From an uncultured Blautia sp. (GTDB taxonomy: Bacteria > Bacillota > Clostridia > Lachnospirales > Lachnospiraceae), in contig URHH01000021.1 of NCBI GenBank assembly GCA_900547615.1, forward strand, positions 1-30,583: 30,583 nt of DNA, read 5' to 3'. The notes below the pieces were generated by a model. That model saw nothing but the letters and a program-made list of their open reading frames with translations. It did not search any database and had not been told where the DNA came from. Below are positions 16,111 through 23,382 of this stretch, piece by piece. Position numbers and translations under genes: made by a program. Positions within the stretch are counted from its first letter, which is position 1. Each line of letters begins with the position of its first letter.

Positions 16111-17192
16111 TACGCATTCGCCTCCTCAAATTTTTTCATAAAATCAACAAGCGCCTCCACACCTTCCTTTGGCATGGCATTGTAAATACTGGCACGCATA
16201 CCGCCCACGCTTCTATGACCTTTTAAATTCACAAGGCCTGCTTCTGAAGCCTCTTTTACAAATTTTGCATCCATTTCCTTATCTCCCGTCACAAAGGGAA
16301 CATTCATAAGGGAGCGGTCGTTTGGAACCACGGTTCCTTTAAACAGTTTACTGTCATCAAGAAAATCATAAAGGATTTTTGCCTTTTCCTCATTTCTTTT
16401 TTTCATTTCAGAAAGGCCGCCCATTGCTTTTAACCACTTAAACACCTTTCCGCACATATAAATGCAGTAGGCGTTCGGCGTATTGTAAAGAGAGCCTGCG
16501 TCTGCATGTGTTTTATAAGTAAGCATGGTTGGCGTTCCCGGAAGAACGTCCTCTGTAATTAAATCCTCTCGGATGATTACAATGACCATGCCTGCCGGTC
16601 CGATGTTTTTCTGGACTCCGCCGTAGATAATCCCGTATCTGCTTACATCAACAGGCTCTGATAAAAAGCAGGAGGATACATCTGCTACCAGAGTTTTTCC
16701 CTTTGTATCGGGAAGCTCCTTAAACTTTGTGCCGTAGATGGTATTATTTTCACAAATATATACATAATCTGCGTCCGAGCTTATGGGAAGATCGCTGCAG
16801 TCCGGAATATAAGAAAAGGTTTTGTCCTCTGAGGAGGCAATCTTATTTGCCTTTCCGTATTTCTGCGCTTCCTGATACGCTTTTTTTGCCCACTGCCCTG
16901 TGACAATATAATCTGCCACCTTATTTTTCATAAGGTTCATGGGAATCATGGCAAACTGCTGCGATGCTCCTCCCTGAAGAAACAGAACCTTGTAATTATC
17001 CGGGATTTCCATAAGCTCACGAAGATCTTTCTCCGCCTCATCTATAATCTGCTGAAATGCGCTGCTTCTATGGCTCATTTCCATTACCGACATTCCCGTT
17101 TCTTTATAGTTCATCATCTCTTCTGCAGCTTCTCTTAATACCTCCTCCGGGAGCACTGCAGGACCTGCCGAAAAATTATAAACTCTTTCCAT
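16110..17192 (-). CDS. serC: Phosphoserine aminotransferase
   Basis: SerC transaminates 3-phosphohydroxypyruvate with glutamate to phosphoserine; some also serve vitamin B6 synthesis. It begins MERVYNFSAGPAVLPEEVL, has HRSSAFQQI, FLQGGASQQFAM and the PLP-lysine region YGGVQKNIGPAGMVIV, and ends with the GHRSVGGMRASIYNA motif that binds substrate. At 360 residues it is of standard length. Its start lies inside the end of ilvB (17-base overlap) and its stop overlaps serA, so the three are translationally coupled. A phosphoserine phosphatase gene is not in the window. Confidence 0.97.
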   Translation of the reverse strand: MERVYNFSAGPAVLPEEVLREAAEEMMNYKETGMSVMEMSHRSSAFQQIIDEAEKDLRELMEIPDNYKVLFLQGGASQQFAMIPMNLMKNKVADYIVTGQWAKKAYQEAQKYGKANKIASSEDKTFSYIPDCSDLPISSDADYVYICENNTIYGTKFKELPDTKGKTLVADVSSCFLSEPVDVSRYGIIYGGVQKNIGPAGMVIVIIREDLITEDVLPGTPTMLTYKTHADAGSLYNTPNAYCIYMCGKVFKWLKAMGGLSEMKKRNEEKAKILYDFLDDSKLFKGTVVPNDRSLMNVPFVTGDKEMDAKFVKEASEAGLVNLKGHRSVGGMRASIYNAMPKEGVEALVDFMKKFEEANA

Positions 17193-18867
17193 CCTTCTTC
17201 ATATCCTCCTCATCAAATACATCGTCAATATTTGCTCCTGCAGGAACCATAGGAAATACACTTAAATCCTGATCGATCCAACAGTCGAGAACTACGGTAC
17301 CCTTTGATGCAAGAGCCTTTTTAAGAGCCGGCTCCACCTCTTCTTTCTTAGTTACGCGGATTCCTTCTGCTCCCATAGCTTCTGCAAGCTTCACAAAATC
17401 CACATTATCATTTAAGATAGTATGGGAATATCTGTGGTCGTAGAACAGAGTTTGCCACTGGCGGACCATTCCCAGTACATGATTGTTCAGTACAATTTCA
17501 ATTAACTGATTGCCGCTTCTCACAGAAGTTGCAATCTCATTCATATTCATTCGGAAGCAGCCGTCTCCTGCGATATTTACAACCGTTTTATCCGGTCTTC
17601 CCATTTTTGCGCCGATGGCAGCGCCAAGACCGTAGCCCATTGTTCCGAGACCTCCTGAAGTAAGAAGAGTTCTCGGTGTTTTATATTTATAATACTGAGC
17701 AGCCCACATCTGATTCTGTCCAACCTCTGTGCTGATGATTGCATCTCCCTTTGTAAGCTCATACAGTTTTTCAATCACATACGGACCGGTGAGCTGAGAT
17801 TCATCGTAGCGGAGCGGATATTTTTCCTTCATTTCCATAATATGTGCGATCCATTCCGGGTGATTCTGTGCCGGGATTTTTTCCAGAAGCCTTCTTAATA
17901 CCTCTTTTAAATCTCCTTCAATATAGGCGTCCACATATACGTTTTTATTGATTTCCGCAGCATCTACATCAATCTGGATAATCTTTGCATTTTTTGCAAA
18001 AGTATCTGCATTCCCTGTCACACGGTCGCTGAATCTCGCGCCAAGCACGATCAGAAGATCACACTGACTGACTCCCAGATTTGATGTTTTTGTTCCGTGC
18101 ATTCCAAGCATTCCCGTATACAGAGGATCTTCTCCGGAAAATGCGCCTTTTCCCATAAGACTGTCACACACCGGAGCCTGGATTCTTGTGGAAAGCTCTG
18201 CAATTTCTCCTGAAGCCCCGGAAATCACTCCGCCTCCTCCAACAAAAATAAACGGCTTCTCTGCTTTATTGATCAGCTCTGCTGCCTGCTCAATATCTTC
18301 TTTTCGTATATCCTTTGTTTCTCTTGTCACAGTTGCGGGACGATGAGGAATATATTCATATTTTGCAGCAGTTACGTCCTTTGTAACGTCCACGAGAACA
18401 GGACCGGGACGTCCGCTTTTTGCAATCAAAAAGGCTTTCCTGATTGTATCAGCCAGCTTTGTCACATCTTTTACAATGTAACTGTGCTTTGTTACAGGCA
18501 TTACAATTCCCGCTATATCCACCTCCTGGAAAGAATCCTTTCCAAGAAGTGATTTCCCTACGTTTGCAGTGATTGCAACAACGGGAACGGAATCCATAAA
18601 TGCGGTTGCAATTCCTGTTACAAGATTTGTAGCTCCAGGACCGGAGGTTGCCATGCAGACTCCTACCTTTCCGGTTGCACGTGCGTATCCGTCTGCCGCA
18701 TGGGCAGCGCCCTGTTCATGCGAAGTAAGCACATGGGTAATCTCATCCTTATATTCATAAAGAGCATCGTATACATTTAAAATTGCTCCTCCCGGGTATC
18801 CGAATACTGTATCCACACCCTGTTCCTTCAGACATTCTACAATAATCTGCGCACCTGTCAGCTCCAT
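17176..18867 (-). CDS. ilvB: Acetolactate synthase, large (catalytic) subunit
   Basis: This ThDP- and FAD-dependent enzyme condenses pyruvate to acetolactate (valine, leucine) or with 2-ketobutyrate (isoleucine). It begins MELTGAQIIVECLKEQGVDT, has the catalytic glutamate in TSHEQGAAHAADGYARATG, the FAD/linker domain in the middle, and the ThDP-binding motif running from GDGCFRMNMNEIATS to LNNHVLGMVRQWQ. At 563 residues it is a typical biosynthetic ALS rather than a catabolic AlsS. No ilvN regulatory-subunit gene follows, so that partner must lie elsewhere. It begins 12 bases after ilvD and overlaps serC. Confidence 0.95.
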   Translation of the reverse strand: MELTGAQIIVECLKEQGVDTVFGYPGGAILNVYDALYEYKDEITHVLTSHEQGAAHAADGYARATGKVGVCMATSGPGATNLVTGIATAFMDSVPVVAITANVGKSLLGKDSFQEVDIAGIVMPVTKHSYIVKDVTKLADTIRKAFLIAKSGRPGPVLVDVTKDVTAAKYEYIPHRPATVTRETKDIRKEDIEQAAELINKAEKPFIFVGGGGVISGASGEIAELSTRIQAPVCDSLMGKGAFSGEDPLYTGMLGMHGTKTSNLGVSQCDLLIVLGARFSDRVTGNADTFAKNAKIIQIDVDAAEINKNVYVDAYIEGDLKEVLRRLLEKIPAQNHPEWIAHIMEMKEKYPLRYDESQLTGPYVIEKLYELTKGDAIISTEVGQNQMWAAQYYKYKTPRTLLTSGGLGTMGYGLGAAIGAKMGRPDKTVVNIAGDGCFRMNMNEIATSVRSGNQLIEIVLNNHVLGMVRQWQTLFYDHRYSHTILNDNVDFVKLAEAMGAEGIRVTKKEEVEPALKKALASKGTVVLDCWIDQDLSVFPMVPAGANIDDVFDEEDMKKDGKSL

Positions 18868-18879
18868 AGCATCTCCTCC

Positions 18880-20553
18880 TTATTTTGATTTTGGTACTTC
18901 CAGAATGGCGCCTCTGTTTCCTGAGGTTACCATTGCTGCATATCTTGCAAGGTAGCCGGTTGTTACCTTCGGTTCTCTCGGCTGCCATTTTTCTTTTCGT
19001 TTCGCCATTTCCTCGTCTGATACTTTGATTTCCAGTTTCAGATTAGGAATATCAATAGAAATTATATCTCCTTCTTCCACAAGGGCAATGGGACCTCCCA
19101 CTGCTGCCTCCGGAGAAACATGACCGATTGATGCGCCTCTTGACGCTCCGCTGAATCTTCCGTCTGTAATAAGAGCTACAGAAGAGCCAAGTCCCATTCC
19201 TGCAATGGCAGAAGTTGGATTTAACATCTCTCTCATTCCAGGGCCGCCTTTTGGTCCTTCGTAACGGATTACCACAACGTCTCCTGCAACGATTTTTCCG
19301 CCTTTAATTGCCGCTATTGCGTCCTCTTCACAGTCAAACACTCTTGCCGGTCCCTCATGAACCATCATCTCCTCCACAACTGCAGAACGTTTTACAACGC
19401 CGCCGTCAGGAGCAAGGTTTCCTTTTAAAACTGCAAGACCTCCTGTAACGCTGTATGGATTGTCAACAGGACGGATCACTTCCGGATTTTTATTTACACA
19501 GTCTTTGATGTTTTCTCCCACTGTTTTTCCTGTGACTGTCATACACTCTGTATGAAGAAGTCCTTTTTTATTCAGCTCGTTCATGACTGCATATACGCCG
19601 CCTGCCTCATTTAAATCTTCCATATAAGTAGGACCTGCCGGAGCAAGATGGCAGAGATTCGGTGTTTTTTCACTGATCTCATTTGCAAAGCTTATATCAA
19701 AATCCATTCCGATTTCATGAGCGATAGCCGGAAGATGGAGCATGCTGTTTGTGGAACAGCCAAGAGCCATATCTACTGTCAGGGCATTTAAAATTGCCTC
19801 TTCTGTCATAATGTCTCTCGGGCGGATATTTCTTCTGTACATTTCCATTACCTGCATACCTGCGTGTTTTGCAAGACGAATCCTCTCGGAATATACTGCC
19901 GGAATGGTTCCGTTGCCCTGAAGCCCCATTCCCAGTACCTCGGTAAGACAATTCATGCTGTTTGCTGTGTACATACCGGAGCAGGAACCGCAGGTAGGAC
20001 AGGTTTTGTTTTCATACTCACAGAGACCTTCCTCTGAAAGATTTCCCGCTGCATATGCTCCTACCGCCTCAAACATACTGGAAAGGCTTGTTTTATGTCC
20101 GTCCACTCTGCCTGCCAGCATAGGACCGCCGCTTACAAATACAGTAGGTACGTTAATTCTTGCTGCCGCCATCAAAAGTCCCGGTACATTTTTATCACAG
20201 TTCGGAACCATGACAAGCGCGTCAAACTGGTGTGCCAGTGCCATTGCCTCTGTAGAATCTGCAATTAAGTCCCTTGTAACAAGAGAGTATTTCATTCCGA
20301 TATGCCCCATTGCAATTCCATCGCACACTGCAATTGCCGGAAATACAATAGGTGTTCCTCCTGCCATTGCCACTCCCTGTTTTACTGCATTTACAATTTT
20401 ATCCAGGTTCATATGTCCCGGAACAATTTCATTATATGAACTTACAATACCAACAAGAGGACGCTCCATCTCCTCCTCTGTCATGCCAAGAGCACGAAAC
20501 AGAGAGCGGTGGGGTGCCTGCTGCGTTCCTTTTTTTACTGCATCACTTCTCAT
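18880..20553 (-). CDS. ilvD: Dihydroxy-acid dehydratase
   Basis: IlvD dehydrates 2,3-dihydroxy-acids to the 2-keto acids of valine and isoleucine synthesis and needs an Fe-S cluster. Cluster cysteines lie in MVPNCDKNVPGLL and in CPTCGSCSGMYTANSMNCL; the active-site region GRFSGASRGASIGHVSPEAA is near the C-terminus. I start at ATG 20553 (MRSDAVKKGTQQAPHRSLF), seven bases after AAAGGAGA; an in-frame ATG at 20580 is open but has no ribosome site and the usual family start is MRSD. About 557 residues, normal length. Second gene of the leuB operon. Confidence 0.96.
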   Translation of the reverse strand: MRSDAVKKGTQQAPHRSLFRALGMTEEEMERPLVGIVSSYNEIVPGHMNLDKIVNAVKQGVAMAGGTPIVFPAIAVCDGIAMGHIGMKYSLVTRDLIADSTEAMALAHQFDALVMVPNCDKNVPGLLMAAARINVPTVFVSGGPMLAGRVDGHKTSLSSMFEAVGAYAAGNLSEEGLCEYENKTCPTCGSCSGMYTANSMNCLTEVLGMGLQGNGTIPAVYSERIRLAKHAGMQVMEMYRRNIRPRDIMTEEAILNALTVDMALGCSTNSMLHLPAIAHEIGMDFDISFANEISEKTPNLCHLAPAGPTYMEDLNEAGGVYAVMNELNKKGLLHTECMTVTGKTVGENIKDCVNKNPEVIRPVDNPYSVTGGLAVLKGNLAPDGGVVKRSAVVEEMMVHEGPARVFDCEEDAIAAIKGGKIVAGDVVVIRYEGPKGGPGMREMLNPTSAIAGMGLGSSVALITDGRFSGASRGASIGHVSPEAAVGGPIALVEEGDIISIDIPNLKLEIKVSDEEMAKRKEKWQPREPKVTTGYLARYAAMVTSGNRGAILEVPKSK

Positions 20554-20611
20554 ATCTGTCTCTCCTTTATGTATGTACATTTTTATTTATACTTATTTCT
20601 TTTTAAATTTT

Positions 20612-21694
20612 TTAAATTGCCCTGGAAATCAAATCTCCCATCTCTTCTGTTCCCACAGCTTTACAACCGTCAGACATAATATCGCCTGTTCTGTACCCTT
20701 CTGTCAGCACCTTCTGTACTGCCGTCTCTACTGCATCTGCCTCTTTATCCAGATCAAGAGAATAACGGAGCATCATAGCCGCTGATAAGATAGTTGCAAT
20801 GGGATTTGCCTTATCCTGTCCTGCAATATCCGGAGCAGAACCGTGGCTTGGCTCATAAAGTCCGAATTTCGTCTCATTTAAGCTGGCAGAAGAAAGCATT
20901 CCGATGGAGCCGGTTACCATGCTTGCCTCGTCTGATAAAATATCTCCAAACATATTTTCTGTAAGAATGACATCAAACTGTCCCGGATCGCGTACAAGCT
21001 GCATGGCACAGTTGTCTACAAGCATATGGGAAAGTGTTACGTCAGGATAATCCTTTGCCACTTCCTCAACAACGCTTCTCCAGAGTCTGGAAGAATCCAG
21101 AACATTTGCCTTATCTACGCTTGTCACCTGTTTTCTTCTTTTTTTCGCAATCTCAAAGGCCTTCACTGCAATGCGGCGGATTTCTTTTTCATTATAGGTA
21201 AGGGTATCCACGGCTGTGCGAATTCCGTTTTCTTCTGTTGTTCTTCTCTTTCCGAAATAAAGCCCGCCTGTGAGTTCTCTGACAATTACCATATCAAAGC
21301 CTTCCCCTATTATCTCTTCCTTCAGAGGACAGGCGCCCTTTAATTCCTGATAAAGATATGCAGGTCTTAAATTTGCAAAGAGATTTAAGGCTTTTCTGAT
21401 TCCAAGGAGACCTGCTTCCGGACGTTTGGAAGGTTCCAGCTGATACCAGGGGGAAGTTTTTGCATCGCCTCCGATAGAACCCATTAAAACGGCGTCTGCT
21501 GCTTTTGCCTTTTCTATTGTCTCTTCTGTAAGGGGAACTCCGCACGCATCTATGGAAGCGCCTCCCAGAAGAAGTTCTTCGTATGTAAAAATATGTCCGT
21601 ATTTCTCACATACTCTGTCCAGCACTTTTTTTGCCTCTTTCACAATTTCCGGTCCAATACCGTCCCCCGGAATTAACGCGATCCTACATTCCAT
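20612..21694 (-). CDS. leuB: 3-isopropylmalate dehydrogenase
   Basis: LeuB oxidises and decarboxylates 3-isopropylmalate in leucine synthesis using NAD. It has IALIPGDGIGPEIV at the start, LRPAYLY and RELTGGLYFGKR (substrate binding), VDKANVLDSSRLWR with the catalytic lysine, DNCAMQLVRDP, the metal-binding LSDEASMVTGSIGML, and the NAD motif EPSHGSAPDIAGQDKANP. These distinguish it from isocitrate dehydrogenase. It is 360 residues long and leads the operon leuB-ilvD-ilvB-serC-serA; leuA, leuC and leuD are absent from the window. GAGGAGAG precedes the ATG. Confidence 0.96.
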   Translation of the reverse strand: MECRIALIPGDGIGPEIVKEAKKVLDRVCEKYGHIFTYEELLLGGASIDACGVPLTEETIEKAKAADAVLMGSIGGDAKTSPWYQLEPSKRPEAGLLGIRKALNLFANLRPAYLYQELKGACPLKEEIIGEGFDMVIVRELTGGLYFGKRRTTEENGIRTAVDTLTYNEKEIRRIAVKAFEIAKKRRKQVTSVDKANVLDSSRLWRSVVEEVAKDYPDVTLSHMLVDNCAMQLVRDPGQFDVILTENMFGDILSDEASMVTGSIGMLSSASLNETKFGLYEPSHGSAPDIAGQDKANPIATILSAAMMLRYSLDLDKEADAVETAVQKVLTEGYRTGDIMSDGCKAVGTEEMGDLISRAI

Positions 21695-21725
21695 AATTTT
21701 CTCTCCTCGCTCAAATATTTTTTCT

Positions 21726-21754
21726 ATAATACCGCAATTTCGGAATTATTTCAA
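21726..21754 (-). promoter_or_regulatory. Promoter of the leuB operon with a palindrome in its spacer
   Basis: Minus-strand TTGAAA (21749-21754), 17-base spacer, TATTAT (21726-21731). The spacer holds an 18-bp imperfect palindrome, ATTCCGAAA-TTGCGGTAT (21729-21746, 7 of 9 pairs). The expected transcript start is only about 25 bases before the leuB ATG, leaving no room for a T-box or attenuator. Confidence 0.68.
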
Positions 21755-21809
21755 CCTGTTAAAGCGAAAAAGAGTTAAAATTTTAAGTTTTTAACTGAAC
21801 AAAGCAAAC

Positions 21810-21836
21810 TTCTCTTTTTTACTCACAAAAAGAGAA
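21810..21836 (-). terminator. Probable terminator after folA
   Basis: A 10-bp stem TTCTCTTTTT / AAAAAGAGAA with a 7-base loop starts 8 bases after the folA stop. The tail beyond it (GTTTGCTTTG on the minus strand) is only moderately T-rich, so efficiency is uncertain. Confidence 0.5.
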
Positions 21837-21843
21837 CCCTGAT

Positions 21844-22335
21844 TTACAGGATTCTCTCGTATTTTACAAACTGATATTCCAGATCAAAATAAGTCTGCTC
21901 TTCACTCTCTGCTGTTATATGCCACTCCCTGTCCTCATCAAGGTTGGGAAAATAACTGTCCGCCTCATATGCAAAATCGATTTTTGTCACATGGGCAGTG
22001 TCACAGTACGGAAGAAGCTGTTTATACACGCTGTCCCCTCCGATACAGTAAACTTCCTCCTTTGGATATTTTTTAATCTCTTCCAGAAGTTCCTCAATGG
22101 TATGGACAACAATCGCATCTTTTACCTTATAATTTTTATTCCCGGTAAGTACAATATTGGTGCGGTTCTTTAAAGGAAGTCCATTGGGAAAGCTCTCCAG
22201 AGTTTTTCTGCCCATGACTACCACTTTGCCTGTTGTTTCCTGACGGAACATTTTCATATCTGCCGGAATGCTTACAAGAAGGCGGTTATCCTTTCCAATC
22301 GCCCAGTTTTTATCAACTGCTACAATAATATTCAT
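21844..22335 (-). CDS. folA: Dihydrofolate reductase
   Basis: DHFR reduces dihydrofolate to tetrahydrofolate with NADPH, restoring the cofactor oxidised by thymidylate synthase. It begins MNIIVAVDKNWAIGKDNRLL, with the catalytic acid Asp26 in IPADMKMFR, the NADPH motif VVMGRKTLESFP, and EVYCIGGDSVYKQLLPYCD. The 163 residues are a normal chromosomal DHFR length. It lies 14 bases after thyA, the usual thyA-folA order, with a short AAAGGAGA site. I see nothing that suggests a mobile trimethoprim-resistance enzyme. Confidence 0.95.
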   Translation of the reverse strand: MNIIVAVDKNWAIGKDNRLLVSIPADMKMFRQETTGKVVVMGRKTLESFPNGLPLKNRTNIVLTGNKNYKVKDAIVVHTIEELLEEIKKYPKEEVYCIGGDSVYKQLLPYCDTAHVTKIDFAYEADSYFPNLDEDREWHITAESEEQTYFDLEYQFVKYERIL

Positions 22336-22349
22336 TTTCTGTCTCTCCT

Positions 22350-23198
22350 TTATATAGCTATGGGGATATTTTTAATCTGCGGCCATGTCTCATAATTTTC
22401 CACGATCAGATCATCTGTTGTAAAATCATAAAAATCCTTAATCTCAGGATTCAGCTTCACAACAGGCGCCGGATACGGAGTGCGGCTTATAAGTTCCTTT
22501 ACAACAGGAATGTGTCTGTCATAAATATGGCAATCGGAAATCACATGAAGAAGCTCTCCTGCCTCCATATCACAAACCTGGGCAAACATCATAAGAAGAA
22601 TGGAATACTGACACACGTTCCAGTTGTTTGCAGCAAGAATATCCTGGGAACGCTGATTTAAAATTGCATTTAACGTAAGCTTCTCTTTTCCCGGCTCTTT
22701 CGTCACATTAAAAGTCATGGAATAAGCGCATGGGTAAAGGTTCATTTCATGGAGATCCTGATGCACATAAATATTCGTCATAATCCTTCGGCTGTAAGGA
22801 TTGTTTTTCAGATCATAAAGAACCCTGTCCACCTGATCCATCATGCCCTCTTTATAGCTGTGCTTTACGCTCATCTGGTATCCGTATGCTTTTCCAATAG
22901 AACCGTTCTCATCTGCCCAGCTGTCCCATATATGGCTGTGGAGGTCGTGGATATTGTTTGATTTTTTCTGCCATATCCACAGAATCTCGTCCATGCAGCT
23001 TTTAAGAGCCGTCTTTCTAAGAGTAAGAGCCGGAAATTCCTTTCTCAGATCATAGCGGTTTACTATCCCAAATTTCTTAACGGTATAGGCGGGCGTTCCG
23101 TCCTCCCACACAGGGCGCACTTTCTCTCCTTCTGTACTTGTACCGTTTTCAATAATGTCCTTACACATTTCTATAAAAATATTATCTGCAATACTCAT
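22350..23198 (-). CDS. thyA: Thymidylate synthase ThyA (divergent Firmicute type)
   Basis: ThyA methylates dUMP to dTMP with methylenetetrahydrofolate. The 282 residues include the phosphate-binding arginines YSRRIM (135-140), the catalytic Cys157 in YPCAYSMTFNV, the RSQD motif, the substrate Asn in NNWNVCQY and the DCHIYDRH segment. The residue after the catalytic cysteine is Ala158 where most ThyA proteins have His. AGGAG lies nine bases before the ATG, inside the glgB extension frame: its ATGA is shared with the stop codon of that -1 frame. Followed by folA, so the pair renews the folate pool. Confidence 0.94.
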   Translation of the reverse strand: MSIADNIFIEMCKDIIENGTSTEGEKVRPVWEDGTPAYTVKKFGIVNRYDLRKEFPALTLRKTALKSCMDEILWIWQKKSNNIHDLHSHIWDSWADENGSIGKAYGYQMSVKHSYKEGMMDQVDRVLYDLKNNPYSRRIMTNIYVHQDLHEMNLYPCAYSMTFNVTKEPGKEKLTLNAILNQRSQDILAANNWNVCQYSILLMMFAQVCDMEAGELLHVISDCHIYDRHIPVVKELISRTPYPAPVVKLNPEIKDFYDFTTDDLIVENYETWPQIKNIPIAI

Positions 23199-23382
23199 TT
23201 TTTCTTTCTCCTGGTCTTCGTTTCTACAATATTTTTTGCGGAAGCGCTCTTTTCAACAACCATTTTTCCAGAAGGTTTTTTCACATTTTCCTGCGGTGTC
23301 ACAGAAAATACAAGGATTCCAAGAGCCGGAAGCTTCATCTTTACGGAATAAGGACGCTCATCCGACTCCTGCTGTTTGCAGC
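23195..23382 (-). other. Out-of-frame C-terminal extension of the glgB-like gene (-1 frame)
   Basis: Downstream of 23383 the -1 frame is open through to a TGA at 23195-23197. It reads SCKQQESDERPYSVKMKLPA, then LGILVFSV, which is the missing last beta strand of the alpha-amylase C-terminal domain (compare LSLTLPPLATIWL in E. coli GlgB), then a lysine-rich tail ending KTRRKKK. The TGA overlaps the thyA ATG as ATGA. A single -1 step at 23383 would give one 727-residue protein. Thus the sequence either uses frameshifting or has lost one base in the GGGGAAAA run. Confidence 0.8.

Noticed and set aside
21695..21843. T-box or other riboswitch before the leuB operon
   Set aside because: The promoter lies about 30 bases from the start codon and no T-box sequence (such as TGGNACCGCG) or specifier stem is present.
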